Shown here piece by piece: positions 6,573 through 13,920 of a DNA stretch of 64,000 bases (its first letter is position 1; each line of letters opens with the position of its first letter). The stretch lies in contig CALLLS010000021.1 in assembly GCA_938008215.1 (NCBI GenBank), positions 1 through 64,000 of the forward strand. Reading direction: 5' to 3'. The stretch comes from an uncultured Verrucomicrobiales bacterium. GTDB lineage: Bacteria > Verrucomicrobiota > Verrucomicrobiia > Verrucomicrobiales > Akkermansiaceae. The position numbers and the translations under genes are program-made. A model generated the notes under the pieces. That model saw only the letters and a list, made by a program, of their open reading frames with translations, was not told the DNA's origin and did no database searches.

Positions 6573-7400
6573 ATGATCACTATTACAAACTGGTGGGCAG
6601 AGGGAGAGACCTCTGGATCACGTAAGCTCGCTAATCCTAAGACCTTCGCTAGCCCTTCTGGGAATGACAGCAAGGGATATCGCCAACTTATGAGGAAATC
6701 CGCGGACGGACTCCTCGCATTTGGTGTTTTTCAAGCTCTGTGCCAATGCATGGCAACGCTTGGGATGGAAGCCAGAAGGGGCGGAAACTTCGTGAATGGA
6801 GATGGTAGCCTTATGGAAATAGAAGACCTAGAAGACCTTACACGTATTCCCACTGACATCCTACTTACTGCCATAAATATCCTAGAAGAAATCGGCTGGA
6901 TATCACGCATCTCCCATGAATCTGCCGATGGCATCCCATCGCCTCCCACTGATCTCCCATCACCCCCCCACTCTTTGCCAGTAGGAGAGGAGAGGAGAGG
7001 AGGGGAGAAGGAAGGGATAGGAGAGGGAGGGGATAAGCCCCCACCCAAACCTATTTTTGAACCAAACGAAAACGTCAGGGACGCCAAGGCAATCATCGAC
7101 GGTATCAATCCAGACTGGAGGAAGGCGGGGGGATGGTCGCCAACCGAGGAGCGATCTCTGATGGAATCCATGAACTACGTCCTCACCCTGCCACTCGATA
7201 CCATCGAGGCACTGAAAACCTACCGAGCCACCGCCACGGACACCTTTCACCAGAAATACTTCCTGAATCGAAACCTCTTCATCAGGAAAATGTCAGAACT
7301 CGCCCAAGCCTCCCTCGCCCAGAAACCAAAGCCCAAAAGAAACGGCAGAGGAGGCGGGCCATCAAAAATTGAAGACTTCCTAATCCCTGAAAAAAAGTAA
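6573..7400 (+). CDS. Phage replication organizer-like protein
   Basis: 275 residues in three parts: a winged-helix-like N-terminal region (residues 1-115, with LMRKSADGLLAFGVFQALCQ and DLTRIPTDILLTAINILEEI), a low-complexity Pro/Ser then Glu/Arg/Gly linker (about 116-165), and a helical C-terminal part. This is the plan of phage replisome organizers that bind an origin with the N-domain and recruit the helicase loader; a DnaC-like gene follows two places on. The linker is coded by a skewed pyrimidine/purine tract that may itself be the origin. Confidence 0.6.
   Translation: MITITNWWAEGETSGSRKLANPKTFASPSGNDSKGYRQLMRKSADGLLAFGVFQALCQCMATLGMEARRGGNFVNGDGSLMEIEDLEDLTRIPTDILLTAINILEEIGWISRISHESADGIPSPPTDLPSPPHSLPVGEERRGGEKEGIGEGGDKPPPKPIFEPNENVRDAKAIIDGINPDWRKAGGWSPTEERSLMESMNYVLTLPLDTIEALKTYRATATDTFHQKYFLNRNLFIRKMSELAQASLAQKPKPKRNGRGGGPSKIEDFLIPEKK
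6909..7036. other. Strand-skewed tract, candidate phage replication origin
   Basis: Two copies of ATCTCCCAT (6909-6917 and 6952-6960) and related C-rich words are followed by about 55 bases of almost pure purine with repeated GGAGAGG words (6981-7036). All of it lies inside the linker-coding part of the replication organizer gene, as the lambda origin lies inside gene O. This is inference from layout; low-complexity coding is the alternative. Confidence 0.35.
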
Positions 7401-8426
7401 ATGTGGATACTACCCAAACAATTACACACCTCAGCCTTTGCAGTGGATACGGAGGGATTGGGCTTGGACTTAAGCGAGTTCTCCCATCTCTCAGAGACAT
7501 CGCTCATGTGGAGATCGAAGCCTTCGCGGTCGCAAACTTGGTCGCAAAGATGGAAGCGGGTCAGCTGGATGCGTGCCCTATCTGGACGAACCTTAAGACC
7601 TTCCCATTCGCAGACTTTCACGGAAAGGTGGACATCCTCACTGGAGGCTACCCTTGCCAACCCTTCAGCGTTGCAGGGCAGAGAAAAGGAAAGAACGACC
7701 CCAGACACCTTTTCCCTTATATTGCAAAGGGAATCCGAGCAGCAAGACCTACTCTTTGCTTCTTCGAGAACGTGGAAGGACACCTATCGGAAGGGTTTAG
7801 AGAAGTTCAACAGAGCCTACGCCGCTTGGGTTACAGAGTTGAGGCAGGAATATTCTCAGCGTCAGAAATCGGTGCACCACACCAGCGGAAAAGGCTCTTC
7901 ATTCTCGGCGTGGAGAACTCCGTGTGCCTCAGAGGGCGAGGGTGGGATAGACTACAATTACGACCAAGTGAAATCACCCAAAATCAAACTAAGGGATCAA
8001 GTGGCGAAAAATTGGGGGACTCCCAACACAATGGACTGCCTACCCAGCCGATCTTACGAGGCGATGAAAAACCAAGCAACCAACGGAGGAAGAAAGAATC
8101 GAGAGAGACCCGGGAATCTCAGGGAGCAAGTAGACCCTCTCATGTGCCAAGCATATCAGGAAGCCAAGAAGGAGGCGAACTTCCCCACCCCCACAGCGAG
8201 GGACGGCACAGGAACGAACAGCCCAGCGGACAGAGAGAGGAACAGCCCAGGGCTTCCATCCTTCATACCAGAACTCAATTCCCAGCCAGACCAAACGAAC
8301 CCCAGCACGAGTGGGAAGAACCAAGAACTAAATCCAAAATGGGTAGAGCAGTTAATGGGACTTCCAGTCGAGTGGACGAGCTTCGACTCCTCGGAAATGG
8401 AGTCGTCCCAGACACCGCAGAACTAG
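7401..8426 (+). CDS. Overlapping-frame protein sharing DNA with the methylase
   Basis: A 341-codon frame starting at ATG 7401, two bases before the methylase start and in a different frame, open for over 1 kb inside the methylase gene. Its product contains WVTELRQEYSQRQKSVHHT, WRTPCAS, FPTPTARDGTGTN and NPKWVEQLMGLPVEWTS. From memory the WVT-LR-YS-R-KSAH, WPTP and NPxWVExLMGxPxGWT words recur in phage proteins lying beside or across C5 methylases, which argues that the frame is translated. Function unknown. The replication gene stops one base before, so coupling to it is possible. Confidence 0.6.
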   Translation: MWILPKQLHTSAFAVDTEGLGLDLSEFSHLSETSLMWRSKPSRSQTWSQRWKRVSWMRALSGRTLRPSHSQTFTERWTSSLEATLANPSALQGREKERTTPDTFSLILQRESEQQDLLFASSRTWKDTYRKGLEKFNRAYAAWVTELRQEYSQRQKSVHHTSGKGSSFSAWRTPCASEGEGGIDYNYDQVKSPKIKLRDQVAKNWGTPNTMDCLPSRSYEAMKNQATNGGRKNRERPGNLREQVDPLMCQAYQEAKKEANFPTPTARDGTGTNSPADRERNSPGLPSFIPELNSQPDQTNPSTSGKNQELNPKWVEQLMGLPVEWTSFDSSEMESSQTPQN

Positions 8427-8458
8427 CCTTTAGAACCATAATCCAGAAATTCCAATAA
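7403..8458 (+). CDS. C5-cytosine DNA methyltransferase
   Basis: 351 residues from GTG 7403. Motif I LSLCSGYGGIGLGL (10-23), motif IV GGYPCQPFSVAGQRKG with the catalytic Cys (about 80-95), motif VI FFENVEG, motif VIII APHQRKRLFILG and C-terminal motif X LRLLGNGVVPDTAELA are all present and in order. The protein would methylate cytosine in phage or host DNA and could protect against restriction. Residues 180-320, where target recognition lies, are unusually polar and low in hydrophobics and coincide with the part also coded in the alternate frame. No partner restriction enzyme is visible. Confidence 0.9.
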   Translation: MDTTQTITHLSLCSGYGGIGLGLKRVLPSLRDIAHVEIEAFAVANLVAKMEAGQLDACPIWTNLKTFPFADFHGKVDILTGGYPCQPFSVAGQRKGKNDPRHLFPYIAKGIRAARPTLCFFENVEGHLSEGFREVQQSLRRLGYRVEAGIFSASEIGAPHQRKRLFILGVENSVCLRGRGWDRLQLRPSEITQNQTKGSSGEKLGDSQHNGLPTQPILRGDEKPSNQRRKKESRETRESQGASRPSHVPSISGSQEGGELPHPHSEGRHRNEQPSGQREEQPRASILHTRTQFPARPNEPQHEWEEPRTKSKMGRAVNGTSSRVDELRLLGNGVVPDTAELAFRTIIQKFQ

Positions 8459-8463
8459 CCACC

Positions 8464-9219
8464 ATGAACATTACCACCGAACACCGAACCTGCGCTAAGT
8501 GCTCCAAGCAATACAAGCACACCTTTTTAGATATAAAAGGGCAGCCTGTAAGCATTGAAGGAGAGCAACCGCAAGAGATGGAAATATGCGAGCCCTGCTG
8601 GACTCAATCGTGTGAAGAAGAAGAGGAGAAAGCCCGTATGGAGAAATACAAATCTCGCTGGATAGAGAAGGTTCCTAAGAAATACCGCCAGACCGATATC
8701 AACCATCCAGAATACCCGAAGAAAACCTTCCATAAGCTCGCTATGGATTGGGCGCGCTCTTCTCTAACGCCTAAGTATGACGGAAAGACCTTCTTTGGAT
8801 TACAAGGAGCATCTGCCCTTTGCAAGACTCGCATTCTGTCTCAAATGGCTAAGCTCTTCATCTCCAGGGGCTACACTATCCAGTGGATTAACAGCGTTCA
8901 ATTCGAGTGGTGTTGCGCTCATGAATTCGACGACGAGCACGGATTTGATGCGAAGAACCATCTGCGCCAATGCCTCAGCCGAGACCTTCTCGTCATCGAT
9001 GACATAGGAGCTCTTAAGTTCACCCCCAGCGTAGAGCGTAAGCTATACGGCATCCTAGAAGACCGCTCCGCTAAGGGGAACACCCTCCTATGGAGCAGTA
9101 ATGAAAACTTCGATGAAATGGCAGGACAATCCAAACTCACCGAAAAACAAAAAGAACGCCTCTTCTCTCGCCTAGACGGCTACTCCAACTGGTTCTCCAT
9201 GGACGAAGAGAAAAACTAA
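8464..9219 (+). CDS. DnaC-like helicase-loader ATPase
   Basis: 251 residues. An N-terminal zinc-finger-like part (CAKCSKQY ... CEPCW, residues 10-43) precedes an AAA+ core with Walker B LLVIDDIGAL (about 175-185) and an arginine-bearing KERLFSRLDGYS. The P-loop reads GASALCKTR (about 119-127): the Gly usually before the Lys is Cys. The gene follows the organizer and methylase and should load the host replicative helicase at the phage origin. Whether the altered P-loop binds ATP is unclear. Confidence 0.75.
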   Translation: MNITTEHRTCAKCSKQYKHTFLDIKGQPVSIEGEQPQEMEICEPCWTQSCEEEEEKARMEKYKSRWIEKVPKKYRQTDINHPEYPKKTFHKLAMDWARSSLTPKYDGKTFFGLQGASALCKTRILSQMAKLFISRGYTIQWINSVQFEWCCAHEFDDEHGFDAKNHLRQCLSRDLLVIDDIGALKFTPSVERKLYGILEDRSAKGNTLLWSSNENFDEMAGQSKLTEKQKERLFSRLDGYSNWFSMDEEKN

Positions 9220-9239
9220 CCACCGAAACAACCAATAAT

Positions 9240-9923
9240 ATGAAAACACCGATACCAAACTTAGGCGAATATAAGCCGAAAAAAGGAAAGAAGATGATCT
9301 ACTGCGGAAAAGCAGGAGAATTAGAGTATACACATACCGATATTGAATTTAGGAGGCTCAACCTATCAAAGGATAGAAAGCCCGAAATATGGACTAGAGA
9401 TTCAGAGCTCTTCCTAACCAAGAAGGAATGGAAACGCCTGAACGCAGAGTTCCAAGAAAAGGAAGAAGCTAAGCCAAGAGACCTCTCAGGTGTTCAGTAT
9501 ATCTTAGACCTACTCACTCCAGAAGTGAGAGAAAGGGTTATCGAGTTAGCTAATGACCCTAAAGACTTATACTATAAAAAACATCCTAATCCGTTATTTT
9601 TTATTGATTTATTCACGTGGGCATACACTGATGAAAATCATGCTTTCTGGAAAAATATCAATAATGCTATTAAAGATCCAGACCTGAGAAAAGGACACCC
9701 TGCTTTCAATCAAATCTTCGAGTGGAGGAAAGATGCACCACCCACGATAGAAGACACTGATAGTAAAAATCGGGTATCCGTCTACCAATATGATAAAGGT
9801 AGCAAGGCAGGTTGGGTAAGCATCGATCACTGGATAATGCAATCTGGTATGCCGTGGGCTCCGACTTCTGAAACCGAACAATTCACCGATTCAAACCCAG
9901 CACCCTCACCTTTCGAGCAGTAA
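9240..9923 (+). CDS. Hypothetical phage protein, 227 residues
   Basis: A charged, mostly helical product. The N-terminal part is Lys-rich, the centre has LDLLTPEVRERVIELANDPK and aromatic-rich FFIDLFTWAYTDENHAFWKN, and the end is Ser/Pro-rich and acidic. No domain recognised. It follows the loader gene across the leader CCACCGAAACAACCAATAAT, close to that before rusA. It is among the last genes of the early arm. Confidence 0.55.
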   Translation: MKTPIPNLGEYKPKKGKKMIYCGKAGELEYTHTDIEFRRLNLSKDRKPEIWTRDSELFLTKKEWKRLNAEFQEKEEAKPRDLSGVQYILDLLTPEVRERVIELANDPKDLYYKKHPNPLFFIDLFTWAYTDENHAFWKNINNAIKDPDLRKGHPAFNQIFEWRKDAPPTIEDTDSKNRVSVYQYDKGSKAGWVSIDHWIMQSGMPWAPTSETEQFTDSNPAPSPFEQ

Positions 9924-9927
9924 AATT

Positions 9928-10107
9928 ATGAAAAAACACATTCAAGAAGAGCTTCTAGCAGGCGTTTACTTCATAGGAGCATTCACAGCATATGGCGCTG
10001 GATTAAATAAATGGGTTTTCTGGGGATTCATAGCAAAAGGGGTATGGGACACTTTATGCTGTTACAAAGAGTGCTTTAAAGAAATCTTGGAAGACTCTAA
10101 AACCTAA
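9928..10107 (+). CDS. Small membrane-associated phage protein, 59 residues
   Basis: ATG at 9928 opens 59 codons to TAA 10105-10107. The product is a basic start, then a hydrophobic/aromatic stretch with LLAGVYFIGAFTAYGAG and WVFWGFIAKGVW, then a charged tail containing CCYKECF. It closes the plus-strand early arm and meets the minus-strand late arm tail to tail with a 4-base overlap. Confidence 0.5.
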   Translation: MKKHIQEELLAGVYFIGAFTAYGAGLNKWVFWGFIAKGVWDTLCCYKECFKEILEDSKT

Positions 10108-10427
10108 ACCAGCGGAAAACCCACCGCTAGATTGATCGGCTCTCGCACTGCTTGCAGAGCCGCGTTGATCGCGCGCTCTACTGCTATAAGCCCTAAGCCT
10201 TCCACCGTCAGGAGAGCCGTTTGTGTCGCCAGAATATTCATTTGGAAGTGCTTCTTCGCGCGCTCCTCTGTCCAGTTCTCCACCTCCGTTTGGTATCTAA
10301 TAAACCGTGCATTCTTCGCCAGCTTATCGAACTCATGGTAAACGAACTCCTGAATCTTCTCCTTACTATCTTTTAGGATCGGCAGAGCCGCATCCAACAT
10401 ATCTTCCGCCACTTTATCTGCATTCAT
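10104..10427 (-). CDS. Hypothetical late phage protein after the lysis genes
   Basis: 107 residues, mostly helical and charged (MNADKVAEDMLDAALPILKD), ending in a more hydrophobic stretch ALLTVEGLGLIAVERAI and LAVGFPLV. It overlaps the preceding lipoprotein gene by 4 bases and is the last gene of the late operon. No family recognised; its place in the cassette suggests a lysis or accessory role. Confidence 0.55.
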   Translation of the reverse strand: MNADKVAEDMLDAALPILKDSKEKIQEFVYHEFDKLAKNARFIRYQTEVENWTEERAKKHFQMNILATQTALLTVEGLGLIAVERAINAALQAVREPINLAVGFPLV

Positions 10428-10840
10428 CGTTTCTTTGATATTTCTAGGGTTAAAATTGATTTGAAGATGCTGTTCAGGCTCGTCTCTAAGGCTATTTCAT
10501 CAGCTGCAGATATTCCCATTGAGTGAATCTCTTCCGTCAGCTCTATTGCGCTTGAGAGATTGCCCAGTTGCTCCGTAGTGTGCTCATTCTTAGGGTAGGC
10601 TTGAGACCTCATTTTCAACTGTTGCACATTTTGCAATAATTCATCATAAACCTCAGCGTCATACTCCTCATCTAGATTACCGATGATCTCCCCATGCAAG
10701 GCACTCACGCCATCATCTATCTTCTCATCGTATGGAGCAATGAACGTACAGGAGGAAAGCACCCCGCTTGCTAACACTAAGACAATGGTAAGGAGCATCC
10801 CCATATAGAGACACACTGATTTTTTAAATATTGATTTCAT
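10424..10840 (-). CDS. Phage lipoprotein, spanin-like position
   Basis: 138 residues with a basic start, a hydrophobic helix (residues 10-28) and a lipobox-like GVLSSC ending at about residue 31. The mature part is helical and acidic with a QQLKMRSQAYPK region. Its start overlaps the amidase stop by 4 bases, so it belongs to the lysis cassette. A lipoprotein next to holin and endolysin suggests an outer-membrane spanin component, but no Rz-like partner is clear. Confidence 0.55.
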   Translation of the reverse strand: MKSIFKKSVCLYMGMLLTIVLVLASGVLSSCTFIAPYDEKIDDGVSALHGEIIGNLDEEYDAEVYDELLQNVQQLKMRSQAYPKNEHTTEQLGNLSSAIELTEEIHSMGISAADEIALETSLNSIFKSILTLEISKKR

Positions 10841-11568
10841 TTGTTTAAGATTTCTCTGAGTTTATCCGCTTGCCATCCTAAGCTGTTACAAATAGCTGTC
10901 ACTTCCGCTAGGAGCTCCTCGCAATCATCACGCTCTGTATTCAGAGTGCTTTCCTCCTCATCGATGACAATCTCCACGCCATTCGCCTGCCCCGCGCAAA
11001 TCTGATCCGCTATCACATCAGCAATAAGATTATCCTGAGCAGGGTCATTGATAAAGTTTCTCTCAGGCACATTACTGATAAACCCGATCTCTAGCAGAAT
11101 CGCAGGCATGTCCGTCTTAGAAAGAACCGTAAAGTTCCGCATCTTCACACCAGGGTAAGGAGATCCGCTTTCCTGCCTAAGTGGTCCCAGAATCGAAAAC
11201 CTCTTCACCAGCTCCACCGCTATGTTACGCGCCAGAAGAATGGTCTCCACGCTCGCACTTGAATGAACAAAGTTCTCTAACCCATTCGCAGAGGTCTTAT
11301 CATACTTATTATTATGGAAGCTGATAAAAAGAGGATTTTCTGCCCCTTCTTCTTCCGCAATAGCATTCGCCTTCTGCGCTTTAGCCAGGGGTGACTCATA
11401 AAAATCCCCATCCCTAACTAACCGAACCTTACAGCCCCGAAGTTCCAGAATAAAACGTAAAACCAGCACCCACCGTAGCACGATGCGCTTCTCCATCACC
11501 CCATTAGAAATGGCGCCAGAGTCACTGCCACCGTGCCCCGCATCTAAGATAATAAGATCGTATTGCAT
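10837..11568 (-). CDS. Endolysin, N-acetylmuramoyl-L-alanine amidase (Amidase_3)
   Basis: 243 residues. The zinc site pattern is LDAGHGGSDSGA (about 8-19), Glu in VMEKRI, FISFHNN (about 82-88) and the catalytic Glu in ILLEIGFISN (about 157-166). The fold covers residues 1 to about 190; the last 50 are an acidic, helical tail perhaps used for wall or protein binding. There is no signal peptide, so release depends on a holin; a holin-like gene lies 2 bases upstream. Confidence 0.85.
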   Translation of the reverse strand: MQYDLIILDAGHGGSDSGAISNGVMEKRIVLRWVLVLRFILELRGCKVRLVRDGDFYESPLAKAQKANAIAEEEGAENPLFISFHNNKYDKTSANGLENFVHSSASVETILLARNIAVELVKRFSILGPLRQESGSPYPGVKMRNFTVLSKTDMPAILLEIGFISNVPERNFINDPAQDNLIADVIADQICAGQANGVEIVIDEEESTLNTERDDCEELLAEVTAICNSLGWQADKLREILNK

Positions 11569-11570
11569 CC

Positions 11571-11768
11571 TTACTTAGGGAAGAGCGTCACCTTCTCCTT
11601 AGTGATCGCACGCACGCCCATGTTTACCGCTCCTAATACTAGAAGGATGGTAGACGCATTCTCTGACACGATGGTATTCGCCTCTGGGTAGAAGTGACTC
11701 ACCGCCCCCGCAACCGAGGTAAGAAAGGCGATCAACGCCGTTTTACTTTTGAATATACTTTTTTTCAT
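11571..11768 (-). CDS. Holin-like small membrane protein
   Basis: 65 residues from ATG 11768 (MKKSIFKSKTALIAFLTSVA); a longer frame from 11861 would read through a REP-like hairpin at 11781-11805 and into the fibre gene, so I reject that start. Hydrophobic segments at about 10-24 and 36-52 flank a short polar loop, and the C-terminus is basic. The two-helix profile and the gene's place before the amidase suggest a holin. Confidence 0.6.
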   Translation of the reverse strand: MKKSIFKSKTALIAFLTSVAGAVSHFYPEANTIVSENASTILLVLGAVNMGVRAITKEKVTLFPK

Positions 11769-11780
11769 AGTGTTAAAAAA

Positions 11781-11805
11781 GGGGAGCGTGGGCGTTCCCG
11801 CCCGC
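11781..11805 (+). repeat. REP-like palindrome, GGAG head
   Basis: GGGGAGCGTGGGCGTTCCCG continues into CCCGC: a GGAG-containing head followed by a GC-rich stem (GCGTGGGC/GCCCGC) with a short loop. It lies between the fibre and holin-like genes. Related copies are at 15917-15939, 30821-30845, 30893-30915 and 31687-31710. Confidence 0.65.
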
Positions 11806-11823
11806 ATCCCCCATTGGTTAAAA

Positions 11824-13899
11824 TTAGTCTTCTTTCTTAATATCAGAATCCTTTTCTTCATCCTTCTTTTCTGCTTTGGCTTTAAGCTTAGAAGCCCACT
11901 TCACGCGCTCTTCATTACTCATAGACCAGCTTTCCTCAGTCTCAGGAAAGCCAAGGTTCACAATAGACTTAAAGTTCAATAAATGATCGCTTTTCCCCTT
12001 AAATTCAACACCGTTTATATCTCCATAATATTCACCAGTTACGATGTCGCCTTCTAGGTAGATGCTCTCTCCCTTCTCAACGATGACTTTACGTTCTTCT
12101 GGAAACATAGAGATATTTAGAGAAACATACTCACTTTTACGCTCTTTTGGAATCGCTCCATGCTCTTTAAGTATTTCTACCAGAGAAGCATCATGAGAAG
12201 TAAGCTTTGTAACCACCTGCGCTCCTCCATTAGTCCCGAAGGCTACATATCCACCAGCACCAGTTCCCGTAACAGCTCCAGAAGTAGGAGTCGCGTTAAA
12301 GTTGCCAAATTGTGTTGTGGTATTAGGGTTAGCGTAAGCACCCCAGACCGCATCTATCCCTCCATTACCTGGAGCAGTATTGTTCATTGTCATATGCCCA
12401 CCATGAGTGATATGCCAATTAGGCATACTTGTGCCAGCGTTAGCACCTAAACCTCCAACTTTAAGCCTATGTCCCGGTAAGGATGCGGCTTCTGCTCTAT
12501 CTGCATACCTTCCAGAAATAATGACGTTTCCGTCCCTGTTTTGACCATTCCCCCAAGCATTACGTATAAAAGTAGGACTTGTGTATCTTACTGAGTGAGT
12601 AGTCCCGTTCCAGGTTGTATTATCGTAAACATCAACATGACTTTCAAAGGTCTGGCTCGTATTATCATAAGCAAGGTGAACATAGTCGCCTCCGTTATTT
12701 TCGCCTCGGAAAATCTTATCGGCATTAGTCTTATGGGTAGCCGTTAATACACCGATAGGGATGTTATGATCTAACCTTCCATTCTCAATGAGAACATCGT
12801 CTTTTGATCCTATGCTGTCTCCTACAGAAAGAGAATAACCGTCAGAACTTGCAGCAGCTCTATCCGCCTCTGTCGCATTCACATGCACATCCGCTTGTTG
12901 TGCTATGCTATCCGTAAGTGAGGTGGGTAGATCATTAGACTTCTGCACTCCATCTTGTGACCAAGCTCTATCAATATTCGCCAGCTCCTCAATCGCTGCA
13001 GGTTGATTCGTCGCCGTCAATGCAGACGTGCTAGGGTCAAAAGGATCTAAAGTAACAGTCGTCCCCGTGCCGTCATCATGCACCTGTGGCGTCTGGTTAT
13101 CCGTCCCCGCTGTAATCTCAGATTTAGCAGGAGCAGGAACTAAAAGCCCCCCATCCGTGCCGAACAATAAACCATTCCCTGCATCAGCCGAGATGTTCAC
13201 ATCTAAGTCCAGCGCATCCGCCGTGCCCGCATTCGCAATGCTCCCACCCGTAGAAGCGAAAGAATCCGCTGTAAGATCCGCATCTGCCACCGCATGAGCC
13301 GTATTCAGAGCCACTGCCGCCGCTAAAGCCGTGTCGTCATCCGCTGGAATTGTTAAGTCAGGCGTTCCGTCTCCGTCCGCATCCCAAACATAATCCCCTG
13401 CTGAATTCTGCGTTAAAGTCGCATCAATATCTTCAAAGAAAAAACCACCGTCCGCTCCTAAGACCAGAGAGTTGTTTGCATCCGCTGAAAGTGGAATGTC
13501 AATATCTTGGAAGAAAGGGAGCCCATCGGCACCAACTGACAAGGAATTACCAGCATCCGCTGAAACACCTGTCAAATCAATGTCCTCATAGAAAGGCAAT
13601 CCATCAGCACCTAAGCTCAAAGAGTTATTAGCATCCGCACTTACATTCGTGTTAGTGGTATCAATAAGCGCCTTCGCATTCGCAAGGGTGAGGTTTTGCT
13701 CTTCCTTCCTTGCCACTCCACTAGGATCAGAAGGAGTAACTAAAAAGCGTAAGTCCATTTCTGCAGGATTTGCGTTAGGTGACTTCTGCACGTATCGGTT
13801 AGAAATGCTCTCACCTTCGCCATGGGCGATCATAGAAAGCATGATTGTTAGGATAATCGTGCTAAAATATGCGTGGTAATCTCGTAATGTTTTTTTCAT
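11824..13899 (-). CDS. Phage tail fibre / receptor-binding protein
   Basis: 691 residues with no Cys. A hydrophobic, signal-like N-terminus (residues 11-26) is followed by a linker and imperfect repeats of about 22 residues beginning SADA(N/G)NSL and ending DGLPF(Y/F)xDID at residues 87, 113 and 138, with a degenerate copy at 237. SADAGN-type repeats are common in fibre shafts. DADGDGTPD (173-181) resembles a calcium-binding loop. Later regions are Gly/Thr/Asn-rich, and the end is Lys/Glu-rich. It follows the tail module and precedes lysis. Confidence 0.7.
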   Translation of the reverse strand: MKKTLRDYHAYFSTIILTIMLSMIAHGEGESISNRYVQKSPNANPAEMDLRFLVTPSDPSGVARKEEQNLTLANAKALIDTTNTNVSADANNSLSLGADGLPFYEDIDLTGVSADAGNSLSVGADGLPFFQDIDIPLSADANNSLVLGADGGFFFEDIDATLTQNSAGDYVWDADGDGTPDLTIPADDDTALAAAVALNTAHAVADADLTADSFASTGGSIANAGTADALDLDVNISADAGNGLLFGTDGGLLVPAPAKSEITAGTDNQTPQVHDDGTGTTVTLDPFDPSTSALTATNQPAAIEELANIDRAWSQDGVQKSNDLPTSLTDSIAQQADVHVNATEADRAAASSDGYSLSVGDSIGSKDDVLIENGRLDHNIPIGVLTATHKTNADKIFRGENNGGDYVHLAYDNTSQTFESHVDVYDNTTWNGTTHSVRYTSPTFIRNAWGNGQNRDGNVIISGRYADRAEAASLPGHRLKVGGLGANAGTSMPNWHITHGGHMTMNNTAPGNGGIDAVWGAYANPNTTTQFGNFNATPTSGAVTGTGAGGYVAFGTNGGAQVVTKLTSHDASLVEILKEHGAIPKERKSEYVSLNISMFPEERKVIVEKGESIYLEGDIVTGEYYGDINGVEFKGKSDHLLNFKSIVNLGFPETEESWSMSNEERVKWASKLKAKAEKKDEEKDSDIKKED

Positions 13900-13920
13900 A
13901 ATAATATTAATAGTAATGGG

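Noticed and set aside
7247-7783. A 178-codon minus-strand frame across the replication and methylase genes
   Set aside because: Both plus-strand frames there have recognisable motifs; this one is explained by the lack of stops in a doubly constrained region.
10621-10640. A TTGCA-N5-TGCAA word resembling the invariant palindrome
   Set aside because: It lies within the lipoprotein coding sequence, has shorter arms and a different spacing.
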